Source: Varroa destructor
Taxonomy: Eukaryota > Arthropoda > Arachnida > Mesostigmata > Varroidae
Direction of reading: 5' to 3'
Assembly: GCF_002443255.2 (NCBI RefSeq)
Contig: NW_019211456.1
Coordinates: 47,304,486-47,368,485 of the forward strand
Length of the DNA stretch: 64,000 nucleotides
Positions 49,215 through 62,439 of the stretch are shown here, in pieces (the first letter of the stretch is position 1; the number at the start of each line of letters is the position of its first letter). A program made the translations under genes and the position numbers. Under the pieces are notes generated by a model. That model searched no databases. It had not been told where the DNA came from and saw nothing but the letters and a program-made list of their open reading frames with translations.

Positions 49215-52204
49215 AATGAGCATCATTCATATCGATTTTGATAAAACTAGTTGTTGAGCTGAGCTTTTAAGCACAGCTTGGATAACTATTTTACACGGCT
49301 GAGATATTAGATGGAAATCCGTGGAATGAATGGTTTTATCCTATTCCCTAGATTTTACGTGAAAGAAGTTAACTGTGAATTCGTTGGAAACATTTAGATC
49401 CATCTGAGGTTGGCTGGCCCCCAAGTCCTTACTCGGGATTAGGAGATATATCATAAAGCTTGTTTTAAATGTTAAAAAAAAAACATAAAAAAATGTTTCG
49501 AGTTACTGCTGTTATGCATAAGATCTACCTACAAATTCTACTGCTTCAATGGAAGGATCCTACCTAAAGCAGTGACGAACAGCTGGTCATCGTGCTCTCG
49601 AGGATGAACTAATGGTACATAGGTCATAACTATGTTTATGGCCTATTCTTTACAAAATAATTTGAAATGGATATTTTCAAAATACGCATTAACAGATGCA
49701 TTACACTTAATCTAGATGACTTTGGCAAGAAAAAAAACGGACTCTTTTGCCTTAATTGATGCTAGCAACCAGTATTAATTGTATGTTTAACCATTGGTGA
49801 TAACGTTAACGCAACTAGTAGACTCAACGTTCCCACCGGCTGATCATATTTTCTTATTAGATGATTAAATCTTTTTTCAACAAAAATTTTACCAATTCTG
49901 GGCCTCGCCACTGTGTTAACATTAATATAAAACACCTTGGAAATGTAACTCGATGTGCAATAAAATGTTTCACAATATACAGAATAGATTATTATATGCT
50001 GAGGTTGTTTTTATTTCTGTTGCCCTGGGGAATGCTGTGATGTGCGATTTACATTGTTGTAGGGGTTGTTGCCCAAACTGAGGGGATGATTTATGTTCTG
50101 GGTCGTCCGAAGGTTATTCCTTCTTATAAAGGCGATCGATTTCTACTCGCACCATAAAAACTTTATCGTTGTTTTCTAATCGTTAAGATGATGCTAATGA
50201 AGGTAGATCAGTCTTCACCTGAGAACTTACGTCCTAAGACTATATTTGGAAATTCTGTCAAGACAGAAAACAAATTGTTTACTTTTGGGTTCGTGCGGGC
50301 CATTTTTACGCGTACGGTTGCGTACGAGATCTCCAGCGTCACTCTGACATTTTTCCAGATTTGTTATGTATGCACATCGAATCCCCGTCAGCCGTCTGTC
50401 ACGGATAGACTCGTCTATCCCGATTAATAGTTCCAAAATAGGAGCTGGAAGCTGCGAAACAGATATAATCAATAGCGTATACAGTAGAAGTTAAGGTACG
50501 TTTAATTAACGAATTGTCACTGTGACTTTATGCACATCAAACTCAATGTCCTTGCAATCACTAAGAATTATCCTAGCTTTTGGTTGCCGAGACGCGACGA
50601 CAGTCTCATATGCGAGAAATAGTCAATAATGTAATTGTTTATTGCACGACTCTCAGCCTAGAGAGTTCCCAAGCTTATGGCTGTAAAGTTCCCTTGGACA
50701 CTACTGTTGAAGACATAACCTTTAAATGTGTGTCCGACAGACAATATTCATGACAACAGCTCCTCACTGCTCTTCCTTTGTCAAAAAAAGTATCTCTGAA
50801 ATTAACCTACTGCGCATGTTCAGTCTTGAAGACATGATACATTCAGTATCAGCGTATAATACCAGCGTCGTTATCGCTTTAGCCATCGCCCTATGAACAG
50901 AGCGAAGTGCACTGCTCTACTTACAATAACCATTCTCGTACTTTTTAACCAAAAAGGAAGCATTTATAGACCAAAAGTCACAGATGCATGTATGTACCAT
51001 GCGACATTCAATCGTGTTTTGAAGTAAAAAGATTACAACGGGGTTTGTCGTACTAACAGAACGCTGGCGAACAACTGGTTCCATGAATCGAACAACGTCA
51101 GTTAAAATGAGAAGCGCCAGTACCATATTTCCCAAGCCTAAGAATATATATTTCACATTAATACGTGCACGTAGAATCTAAGCAGTAATAGTAAGCTGCA
51201 ATATGGACTAGCAGGAGCTCCGTCAATTAGTAGAAGGTTTAAATTCGCCAGTCCAAATTATTGCCAATTAACAGTTCTTTTTTTTTTTTGTAAATACATT
51301 CACTATACATAGTATACTGTATTTCAAAAAAGAAAAACAAACAAATATTTTACAGTACCTATTACATATATATGTATATATAGATATATAAAATCAGGGA
51401 TTAAATGTATATGAAGCATACTTTGCCGTCCTTTAAGGAAATTGTCAATCTATATATATATGTACATGAATAGAAGCAAAAAATATTTCATACAAGATCA
51501 TTTTTGGGAACTGCTGGCGTTAATTTTCGATAGGATGACGTAATTTTCCTCCTTAAATGACAACGAGTATGGCATACGTAGATAGAATGAGAAACGCCTA
51601 AGTACGTACTAAGGATATCAATGATCTTTTGCTCTCAATCTATGTGTTATTCATGTCTTGTTCCTTGGAAGATACATGGATACTACGCGAAAGCCCTTTT
51701 AGTCAAACGAGATCTGAGAACTACAATAGCTCCAAAATGTACTATCGCCCGTTACTAAGCATATGCTCAAACAGAAACCATGATCAGGAACCCTCTCCAC
51801 CAAAGTCAAAACAATGGCCCACGTGCGCCTAGGCTGGCCGACCGAGAGTTCCATTTCGCATTGCATTCACCAGCTGCAATAAGTTATGCTTGAATACGAA
51901 TGAAAATACGAATAAACGGAGTGGATTTATCATTGTGTCAGCTACGCAGCTGCTAGTGCTCCAACTTGCCGCAATATAGCTAAACTCACAAAATAGCCTT
52001 AGAAAGAGTGAATTAATTAGTGGAATTGATCGGTGTAATTGAAAAACACAGTAACTCTTGAAATGGTGCATAAGTATTTAATAATTATTTGTTGCTTTGA
52101 CATAGCATTTGCTACCTATTGGTGTACAAGTGTTTTTAGTAATTATAATAATATTATATTGTTACTTATACGTCTGACAGCAGCGAAGTTTTGTTATTTG
52201 TAAA
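49215..52204. other. Intergenic between phosphatase and FCF1
   Basis: AT-rich, with TA-rich tracts around 51365-51465 and no recognisable gene. Opposite-strand frames at 50188-50472 overlap each other and carry no known motif. If FCF1 has its initiator codon in a separate upstream exon, it would be near the right end. Confidence 0.55.
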
Positions 52205-54242
52205 ATGACTAAGACGACAATAGGGAGGAATGTTCCCGTAACGGCTGCAGCTAAAAAAAAAAAACAGGTCGTAGGCAAACCTGCTTCTGATCCCTATTCG
52301 AAGAAAATCATAATTTACTGTCCATACACCTATTTTTTTTTACTAAACCTTTTATTAATAGATCGTGTGTTAATTGAGTGCAAGCTTCTTTCAAAAATAG
52401 TTTCACCTAAACTCAACTATGTCGTAACCAAATAAATCATTTGTTTTAACAGGGAAAGTTAAAGAAGAAACAGGCAAACAAGTTTGCTGCCATGAAACGG
52501 ATGATCAGTCTTTCCGATCAAAGAATGTAAGTCATATTTTACCTCATAGACCACATTGAGCACTTTTATATGGCGCGATGTAGTTTTTATGGGTTTCCGT
52601 GTTAATGAAATTAGCCAATGAGCCTGGTTTCTCTTATTAAAAAATGCATATTAATTACATGCAAGAATTGATCGCTTTTATTTTCCTGGGCTTGAATATA
52701 ATGACTATATGTGCAATCAGTTTATGCATGATTCTTGAATCCAGACATAATAATTGCTCGTACAACTTGTGTGAACAAAGACAGATATTTTATCATAACT
52801 GTTTCTTTTCTTTTTCAGAGAAACAGGGTTTTCTTATGAATGATTTTAATACAAAAGGAAAACGACACTGCAATAATCAAAATATTGAAGAATATCCACA
52901 TTATGGGTAATTTTTTTTGCGTTTTACCATAAGGCAGACTAACAATCGCTAATTTTCTTGCCTTTTAGTAAGGAGAAAGACAGATTCAAGAAACCCAAGA
53001 AAGAGAAACCTGACGAGCTCAAAGTGAGGGAAGTGTAAGTATAAAACGAGACCTTACCGTAATGAGCCAATCCAACTTTCGATGTTTTGTTAATGCTTAA
53101 TAAGTGCTATGTATCGCGCAGTCGGCGTTGAACTAGTGCTTTTGGGTTTTTTACGACAACCTGCCGTATGACAATCTAAATGCAATTAAATAATAATACC
53201 GTTCCTCGAGGTTGTTGAAAACACGATTTCTTAATTACGTGGACCTTCACTGGTACACTTGGCTTTTATCGAAGGCAACGTTTAAAACAGATGATTGTCA
53301 TACGAGAGTTCAATTTTTATGCAGGATTATTTATAATAATGCATTGTGTGTTGCTTCATGTGGTATCTATAGGGCACAATATTCATCCGCACTATACTTC
53401 AAATATAACGAACAGCTGGGACCGCCGTATCGCGTGTTAATGGATACGAACTTTATTAATTTCTCAGTGCTTCACAAACTCGACATTGTGCAAGCTATGA
53501 TGGATTGTCTGTACGCTAAATGTATCCCGTATATCACCGACTGCGTCATGGGCGAATTAGAAAGGTAGAAAATCAAAATATGCTAAATCCAATTACTATA
53601 ATACAATCATGAAATACGTGCTTTGCTGCACTGATTGTATAACGATATGCTCGATTCTTTTCGGTATGCAGCATTGATAGATTTAATCTAGTATCACTGA
53701 GAAACTCTTTGATACCCAACAGTGCAATAAATCCAAGGTTGAGAAATATGAAGGCTGCTGATCGTGGCAAGTGGGCACATATGTCCCACGAACGTAAACT
53801 GGACAAAACAATATATGCAAGCGAGGCTAATATGTACCTTATTTTGGCCAGGTTGGGTACGAAGTATCGCGTAGCACTTCGCATTGCTAGAGATCCGCGG
53901 TTCGAACGACTAACATGCTCACACAAGGGCATTTACGCGGATGACTGTCTAATCAAACGAATAACAGAGGTAAGGAGTGTATACGTGATTTCGTTTAGTT
54001 TTTTTCATTACTCACAATTGTTACATTCTGATTTTTTTAATTTATACAATGTTCGATCAATATTTTTATTGAAAATGTGATTTCTATATTTCCAGCACAA
54101 ATGCTATATCGTTGGGACGTGCGACAAAGACTTAAAACGGAGAATTCGTAAAATACCTGGAGTGCCGATTATGTACATTGTAGATAAACGCTACACAATT
54201 GAACGGATGCCAGATGCATACGGAGCTCCCAAAAACAAATAG
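52205..54242 (+). CDS. FCF1: FCF1, PIN-domain rRNA-processing protein of the small-subunit processome
   Basis: Nucleolar factor needed for early pre-18S rRNA cleavages. Secure exons: 52453-52526, 52969-53034, 53373-53564, 53852-53969, 54096-54242. All splice sites are GT-AG and the 597 nt encode 198 residues from [17 protein letters not shown], the length of human FCF1 minus its Met. The PIN domain reads [61 protein letters not shown] and [20 protein letters not shown]. The acidic residues of the metal site (DTN, ELE, ADD, DKD) are kept. The protein ends in the family tail YGAPKNK. The first exon is uncertain: 52205-52267 ([10 protein letters not shown]...KKKKQ) joins in frame but uses a poor donor (GTCGTA). 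The more usual form would be an upstream exon ending in ATG. Exon 53373 uses an acceptor with a short pyrimidine tract (ATCTATAG). Confidence 0.94.
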
Positions 54243-54253
54243 GGCATTTCATA

Positions 54254-54259
54254 AATAAA
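54254..54259 (+). terminator. Poly(A) signal of FCF1
   Basis: AATAAA starts 12 nt after the FCF1 stop codon, implying a very short 3' UTR. Confidence 0.65.
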
Positions 54260-56335
54260 ATACGAGTTTCCTATAGGTGTACCCAAGCTATTTGAACAAA
54301 GACAATTTAAACAAAGAAACAGCAAATTTTCGCAAAGAAAGATTCAACGTTGTTAAGATTAATTATTGTGTACATGTACATACGTAAAAAATAATGCGTG
54401 TTATGATTTAAACGTTGTAACGATATATAACATAACCAATGAAGGTCTGTGGTTTACATTAAATATGAAATAAATGAGATCAGCCAAAAATAATTCTTAG
54501 TTCTGTTTATTCATTTCAGTAATTAGGAAAGTACCCTCACTCGGGCACTTCGATTTGGCTAATTATTGCTTTGTAGGTAGTACATAGGTAGTAGTTTGTA
54601 GGAGGTTCCCAATAGCAGCAGAACAGTCGGAATTATAAAGATTTTTACCGTTTGGTCAAAAACATTTCATTCTTTAACAAAACGGTGCCCCGTAAAGAAT
54701 TGTGTTGTTATTAGCCCCATTGTCGACATAATATAGTTAATTCAAAACTAACGTTCCTAACTAATTTAACCCCATGTTTGTGCCCCATAATTCTTTCTTA
54801 TACCCTAATGTAATAATGGTAAAACGGCGTCTTTAATTGTAAATAAATAGTTGTGCCGATATAAAAACGGCCATTAATTACATAATGGTGTCGGTTTTTG
54901 CATAACACTAATAGAAATAAAAGACCAGGGACAAACATTCTTATTTGGAAATTTGCATCGTTATATAACCCTCAACAACTCTCAAATTAAACGTATTTTT
55001 GTTCGGAATATTAATAAAAAAGGAAAATCTGTTCAAAAGTTTTAAACGCTTCTGTAACGTAAAATAACGTCATATTATGAAATGATAAAAAAAATAATAC
55101 GTAAGACGCACTTATGCTAAATATGGAATCGAACAAATATCCGTACTGAATTAAACATTTTTTTTTCTCCAAATGCAATATAATTCAATGTATGCAGCCG
55201 TTTCCCATGGAAAACTGCGTTTTAATAGGCGCATGTTTTGTTTCCTTTTGAGAACTAGAGAAAATGTTGTTAGCAATTAGAACGAATTGCAGCTGACCTT
55301 CATACCAGTATATACAGGTGCGGCTGAATTCCCTTCAATGTTATTTAATGGAAGTTTTTCTTAACAACCACTGAAACAAACTATGCATCGAAAGCAATGT
55401 CTACTTTTCCGTGACGCAAATAAGAACTCATATTGGATTTTGTACAATGTTTAACAAGAGTCGCAGGCCACGAATAGCTGACGTACTGGTTAAATTTCAT
55501 ACCACAAGCACCCAATTTTAAATTAGAACTTTTTGAAATATACAGAGAGGGGAGGCGTAGAAGTAGGGTTACATTGGGTAACAAGCAAATTTACTTTAAT
55601 ATAGGACAAAAAGTAAGTCCAAAGCTGCATCAAATTTCTTAAATTCTACAAAGATCATTTGTCTCTTATATATTTAGGTCCATAGATGTGTCAAACGTTA
55701 CAATTGTCCCCACTATGTATGTAAAATATTGCTGAAACGTGTGCTCAATGGTTATGTAATGAAAATGTTTCATAACACCGACTGGCATTACATTTATCTA
55801 AAAATGAAAACGGTGCAAAAAAAAATGCATATAGTTAACTTCTCAGCCACAACTCTTTCGTCTGTCGTTTATTATTTGCTTTTGTATGAACGCTAAACGT
55901 TTATATGTTCATCAAATCACCAGCCCACATACTGACACGGAATCGTTTGCTGGAATAAAAATCATTTTTCTGGTTCACATGCCTATATCGAGTCGTTTTG
56001 TTATGTTTTTTTCATTATTGAAGCAGTACCGTAATGACGATTCGTAAATACAAAGATAATTTTCTTACTGTACATTGTGTCCCTCCCGCGTAACCTGTAG
56101 AAGTAGAGAATTCTTCATCTGAGGTGAATTTACACATGTTTTGCTTTTAACAGCTCTGGCATCATCCTAAACGCCATTAATAGACTCGTCTGCCGGCATT
56201 GTAACTCACTGCCGTTTCTGCTTTTTACTTGTCGTTAGCAGCAGAAAAATATCTACCGGCGAAGCAGCCTTTCGTTTGCTGTAACAAAGTTCTTACACCA
56301 GAGCACACAAATCACATAGTCCGTAAATTCCTTAA
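54260..56335. other. Convergent intergenic region (3' ends of FCF1 and THOC1)
   Basis: AT-rich DNA with no coding frame beyond 67 codons. It should contain the THOC1 3' UTR at its right end. Confidence 0.7.
55868..55873 (-). terminator. Candidate poly(A) signal of THOC1
   Basis: TTTATT on + is AATAAA on -, about 460 nt past the THOC1 stop. It is the nearest canonical signal I saw; a variant signal could lie closer. Confidence 0.4.
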
Positions 56336-59300
56336 TTAGCCCTTGAGTGCCGCGTCTGTTAATTTGTGGGTAAGACCCAGCTTGGCAGCGATCTGTCTAG
56401 CCTTTTCCAAGGTGGCGTCCTCTGGCTCATTTTCTTTCCAGAGTGTTAGAAGATGATTAGCTTGGGCAACTGGATCATCTTCATGCTGACCTAAAAGAAA
56501 ACAACATTGTAATACATAACTTCTGATCTTTAGGGGTAAAACATCACTTAATATTGTGGCCAGTCAGAAGACTCAAAAATTGAGTTCCAGGTTTAACTAC
56601 TACGGTCTTTATTAAGGGCTATAAAGACTACACAATAAAAATGCCAATCCCTTCTTTGCCTTCAAGGTTATCCATACACATATCTATAACCTATAGCTAA
56701 TATACCGTGCGATTCCAAACAGATTTTTTCATTACGAAAATTTAGCAGAGAAATTTTAGTTTAGATACCATTGTATTATCTCAGAACAGTTGAGTTTATT
56801 TTTTAAACATTACTAGCAACTTTATCTTGAAAAAAGGACCGCCTCCAAGTGTTTCCCTCACCTAAATATTTAGGATTTAAAAAACACGAAAAATTAATTA
56901 CATTTTAACATAAAGTGTTACGTTTTCCTCCTCATAGTTCAACATTGTGTCGCTGCTGTCCTCGGTTAGCACTAGCATTAGACTTACTTTGAACATACTG
57001 AAGTTCGTCATCGCTGAGACCCATGTGGGGTACGAGACGGGCGCAATCAGCACCCAGAGCTGCCGCAAGCCGGCTGATCGTACCAGCTGAAAGCGTTGCG
57101 TTGCTGCTTCCTTCGGTTGCCGAAGACGCTGCAGCCGACCTTAACATTGCAAGGCGAGTGCGTTTAGGTGGAGGTCCGACCTTTATGGAGTGACCAAAAA
57201 ATATCAAGTGAATCAGTAATCCAGTACTTGAACGGGCATTCTGCACCAACAATAATTATAAGTTAACCGTTTATTCGTGTTAAAAACTAACCGTTTCCAG
57301 CGAGCAAGTATTAATAATTGTTACAAGCGGAAAATAATTCACGGAAATAATTCAATTCAAAACAGATACAAAAACTCTAGTTCCAAAAATTTTCTTTTGA
57401 ATAAAAAGAAGCACCAACAGGTTATGCCATATCCAGTTAGCAATTGCATGCCTAACTATTCTCAATTAGATAATATAGGATATACATTTACGAAGCCACT
57501 TTATACTTGCACCCCTTACTTCTTTGTCATTGTTGTTTATATTCGAGTTGTTCTGGGTACTTCCCCTGCTGTTTCCATCACCATCGACTCCATCGCCATC
57601 TTCATCTTCTGGGGCGGCAGAAGTACCCGAAGCCCCTGTTCCAGTGCGCCGGCCAATGTTTCCCGTACTATTATTCACCGTTGATGGCTGGGACGCATTC
57701 CCAACTTGTGCGTTACTATCCGCATCTTCATCCTATGTTATCACAAAAAAGAACAGAGGCGGTTGTGATGAAGTAAACGCGTCTGTTTTTGCGGCATAGA
57801 AATTTCTCACGCACTATTGTAAAGTAGTAACGGAACTCATTTAAGACTACACTCTGAGCTCCGGGGGGTTAAAAATATATATCAGATTTCATTGGCAAGA
57901 CCACATGTCTCAGTCGATTAACCAAGCTTAACCAATTAAAGAGTACACAGTTGTAGCATCGGCTGGTTTACATGGCGGTTAGTATCATTTTTGTAAAGTA
58001 TGATGCTAGGGCACAATCCTCTATAACTAAGAAGTTTTTGTTTTGCATTCAATGTAATATTTCGCATATCCGTTGAATCACATAAGCATATTTAATGTTG
58101 ATAGATCATGTACACAATTTTACTCAATAAGCCAACTATGACCGTATACTTTATTGTACATGTACGGGCTATTCACAGATATTTCATATTTGGCATGTTC
58201 CCAAATAAGGCGTATTGCTCCACATGCTTGTTCTTGATCGCTACGAATCAGTATCTTGCCTTGAGTTTCTGCGCTTGTCCTTGAAATCAATTAATCAATC
58301 CCGTGATATTATTTACATGTATGTAGATTTATATAAATGATGTAGTGAAGACAGCCGTGAGAGTCGCCAGAGTGCTGCTTGACATGTGAGAGAGATACCT
58401 TCGTGGTCGCTTGCTGCGGTGTTCGCTTCCTTGCCTAACTTAATGTAGGGCGTGGTGCTTTCTTTGTCTGTTCGTCAGTACTACCTTGAAATCATCCTGT
58501 GAATTGTCATCCACTTCATCGACTTTTGCGCCTGTTGCCGTTCCATTCGAATTTTCTTTCGAGCCTTCCTTGGTCACGGAGAGATCCTTCGCCAAATAAC
58601 CCACCTGTGGAATTTCATCGGCAAGTTCAAGGTGACATCGGATATTAATTACTCAATTTTGTGTTGCCGATTGTGTACGTTCGGATGTTCACATGATGTT
58701 ACTGTTGTTAATCTAATTAATAATAATAATACGCATGCAGTAGAAACAACAATAGGCGCTCAGAGCATTCAACGGCACAGCTTGCGGAAAACAAATGTCC
58801 GCTTGTGCTATCCTCATCAACTTCAGTCTGGCCAGCTGTGTCGACCTTTTCGATTTTCCCGTGTTGCGCATTACTGGCGACAGTACCTATCATATTAATC
58901 ATAAGAGTCGGTTGAATAATGGGACTCAAACCAGCGGTCGCCTTTGTTTGACATGTAATATTTTTTTTTAGAACGTGGCGGCGGCCAAGAAAAAGACATT
59001 AAATAGGAACGTCAATAAATTAAGTGGAATAGCTGATGATACGTATTGGCAACAAGAAAACAAACCATTGTATCGAGATAATTCGGTAATGATTTGGCGG
59101 GTTGATTTGTCGATGTGAAAAAGTGGAGCGATTTCTGCGACAGAATTCTTAATGCTCTCCAGCCCCAGTTCGGATTACTCGTCAATCTGTGTAAAAACAA
59201 CATAAATTTCCTTATTATTGAAAACTGCCTATTAAATTCCTATATATATATATATATATATTTTGGATAATTTTCAAAACCGTTTGTAGCAATGCAAAAG

Positions 59301-62300
59301 TTACTATGTGAACTGAACTAAACGTTCCTACTTGTATTGATCCTCAATGCAAGCTGTGGGATCAGCCTGCGCGATGGCCTCTTCGAAAAATTCTTCCATT
59401 GAAGGAACATAGTTGCGCCGTTCGCCACGACAAGCTTCCCAGTTATCCGGACAGATGTTGAATAGACGGGTCAGCTCCGCGCTCCCCATAGATATCTGAC
59501 CTAGGTTGCGATACATGCCAAAATCGTTTTTCATTAGCGTCGTATACACGTTAACCTTAATAGCAATGCAGGGTTCAAATAGATGCATCTATTATAAAAT
59601 TATGAAGAATTCACTCAGTTACTCGAATCTTGTCCCTTATTTAACGATAAGTAGCCCGTGGCTACTAACCTTTAGCTAGATGATCTCGAATATCGTCACC
59701 AATGGGGCGTTTCCGTCGTACCAATTTACGTTCCGGTGCATCAGCAACGCGGAACGCCGGACAATTGTCGTTTTTCCACGCGTTCCACATTTCTTCGCGA
59801 GCCATCATGGAAGCAATTGATCTGCAGTCGAACGATAAAAATTAGGCTTCTTCTTGAGAGAAGGGTATATAAAAAACTGTTACATTTCACATACAGAATA
59901 AGACATAAGGATGGGAAACAGCAAGTCGCTTCTATTCATTCATATTGGGCTCTTAGTGTAGTCGGTACATTTTGGCAGACTCCACTCTTATTAGTTGGGT
60001 TACCCTAAGAGCCTTTGAACACTTCGCATATATCTACCTTGCGAACTCTTTCCCGTCTGGCGGTGTTTGTTCGAGAAGCTTATAAATCTCTGCTGATTTT
60101 TCCCGAACCCATTGAGACTGCTCTTCTGATAAGACCTATAGTAGTAACATGTAGCATAAGCAAAAAGATATGTTAATGTTTCTTAAGATTCCAAGAGCAA
60201 AACTAATTTAAAAGGTTAAACATTCTTCTCAACAATTTCAAAACGAATGTTTATATGCTGCAAAATGTATGTAAATTTCAGATTCAACGGAGGTAGCTTC
60301 ATGTTATTTTGTAAACTTCAGCTTTATATATTATATACTCTATATATATATTCAACTTCAAATTATATATCTAATTCAACTTTTTTGCATGATAAATAGT
60401 TAACAGGTGGCCCGATTAATTTATAATAATACTTACTTGGCTCTCTAGCTTAAATCTTACGCTGGCCTTGAGATAGTGAAACATGATTAGGAACTGAATT
60501 AGAATATAACGTCTGAAGTTCGAATCAGACAGCTCAAGCTCAAAGAGCTTTTTCGATGTTAAGTATTTGGCAAAATATGCATCTGTAGGCTTGCTTGAAG
60601 CGGCATGTTCATCGAGTCGATAGGATGAGAATACCGTGAGAACCTGCAGAAACAAAAAACGAATTGTTCCATGCTTATCTTTAATAAGCATGTAGAACAC
60701 TTTTTTTTTCAAAATAATTGGGCTGGTTCTAGTTCATCTGTCCAGCCGGTAAATCGTATTGGTTTGACTATTTCAGTATAGTAGTTTTTGTACATAGTTT
60801 TGATAAAAAAAAAAATGATGTTTTCGACAATATGCTATCTTGTTTGAATAATCGCCACCCGCTATTGTCTTGACATGCAAAATCAATATATTTGCGTTCG
60901 ATGTGAGCTCATACCTCTTGGCTACACTTGGTCATTTGCTTCCAGTGGTTGCCATTGTAACAGAGGTTAGGTTGCCGAAAGAACTCTTGCAGACTCCAGA
61001 ACTTCCGATAGAGGTTTACGCTAACTTTCCCGGACACGCCGATAATGCTGGTAGAATCTTCTGTTGATATTGGTGTGCCTTCCTTCTCCGTAAGGCTGGG
61101 CTCTTTGTCGTCCCCTTGATTGGTTAATGGTGATGTTTCTTCTGCACATGCTGACTGGTCGCCTCGAATCGACAGGTGTTCGGTGTTAAATTCGGACACG
61201 ATGTTTAGGCCAGATCGTTCGGATAGGGGAAACAGCTTAGCAAGCACGATAAGAATCTGGCCACAAAATACCGTATTCTGACTTTTGCTTAATCGTCGCA
61301 AGAGATCATTACACATTCTGAGTAGCTGGTTTTTACAGGGTGCAAAGAACGCAGGTCGTTTCCATAACTCGACCCGTTGCTCGACGAGATGGAAAAGTCG
61401 CTCGCAGCGGGAAATTGTCAGGGTGTCGAATAGGTCCGTGAACACCGTTGCTATTGAATAAGCCAATAGGGGCATGAACAGCACATTTCGAAAAATGGTC
61501 AAAACTTAACTAAAAATATGCTTACATTAGACGTATATATCTATCGTTTAAAGGTATATTCGAGGAGAAAGTGTATTTCTATTTAACTTTTAAATTTATT
61601 TTAGAAACATTCATTGATGTGATTTTTGTAACAACAATTGAAACTTATATTTAATGCATGTGAGGATAATTGCCCTAACTTAATGGATGCTACATTAAGC
61701 GATTCTTAATTTACCCATCAAATTCTAACAATGCCTTAGCTGTTTTATACTACTTAGTATAGATTTTATTGCATGGATTTTGTAAAAAAAATTGTGATTT
61801 TTGGTTAACCATTGTTTATTAGCGTTAGGATATTTGCGGCCAGGCTCAGGACCCCTCGTGTTAATTAAAGATCAGAAACGCTAATGTTTACTAGTACCTC
61901 AACAAGGCTGACATAGATATCGTAGCAAAGCACATCACATATGCTAGTCAAACTGTCTCGCACTAGCGCCCAGTGTTTATTTCAAGTGATTTAGCAACAA
62001 AAGGTTACAATTCTTCTACGAGCATTAAGCAATGGAATACACCTCTTTTTTTTATATATATATATCGCCTTGTTTCGGTCTTCTATGCATACATAGGATA
62101 TATACTGATGACCTATGTACTTCACTTACCAGGTAAATTGGGTGAAGCCATCTCTTTTTCACATAAAGCCACCATCAAGTCAACAAATCGGCCCAGAACA
62201 GCAGCTTCCAATTTCCGTGAACTTTGGTCAGCATCTTTCACTGATACATTGGCATGCTGTCCATGGGTGTCAAGAAGGTCCCACAGGACGCTTCTCAGGG

Positions 62301-62439
62301 CTGTATCGGTAGCCCGTGCACCTTCACTGCCTTCGCCAACGCCAGACAACTGAATCTCAGCAATCGGCGTTGAACTTTCAATCCAGCGCCGAAGTTGATC
62401 TTCATAGCCGGATCGAGCAACACCATCAATGCTTGTCAT
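56336..62439 (-). CDS. THOC1: THOC1 (HPR1), THO/TREX complex subunit
   Basis: Nuclear subunit coupling transcription to mRNA export. Eleven exons in transcript order: 62439-62130, 61450-60915, 60643-60437, 60135-60038, 59821-59670, 59500-59332, 59186-59066, 58604-58485, 57732-57520, 57180-56988, 56490-56336. All have GT-AG ends, phases agree, and 2274 nt encode 757 residues. Conserved blocks include LLRMCNDLLRRLSKSQNTVF and NLYRKFWSLQEFF (exon 2), ELSDSNFRRYILIQFL (exon 3), MWNAWKNDNCPAF (exon 5), AELTRLFNICPDNWEAC and MEEFFEEAIAQADP (exon 6) and NWGWRALRIL (exon 7). A C-terminal death domain spans about residues 668-750, with LVPHMGLSDDELQYV and NHLLTLWKENEPEDAT. Human THOC1 has 657 residues; the extra length is mostly an Asn/Ser/Gly/Asp-rich linker in exon 9. 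A basic PPPKRTRL after it resembles a nuclear signal. The start ATG has an in-frame TAA 21 nt upstream. Confidence 0.95.
57520..57732 (-). other. THOC1 exon 9: low-complexity acidic/Asn-Ser-Gly linker
   Basis: All 71 codons are low complexity: DEDADSN at the start, NNSTG repeats, PEDEDGDGVDGDG, then NNSNINNND. The corresponding human linker is short and purely acidic. The exon is in phase 0 at both ends, so skipping it would keep the frame. Confidence 0.8.
59242..59262. repeat. (TA)10 in a THOC1 intron
   Basis: An uninterrupted TA dinucleotide run lies between THOC1 exons 6 and 7. Confidence 0.9.
62053..62065. repeat. T-run and (TA)n tract
   Basis: A short TA tract follows eight or more T residues in THOC1 intron 1. 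Confidence 0.7.

Noticed and set aside
53573..53932. 119-codon frame on the minus strand
   Set aside because: It lies antisense to an FCF1 intron and exon; the + strand exon is conserved and explains the open frame.
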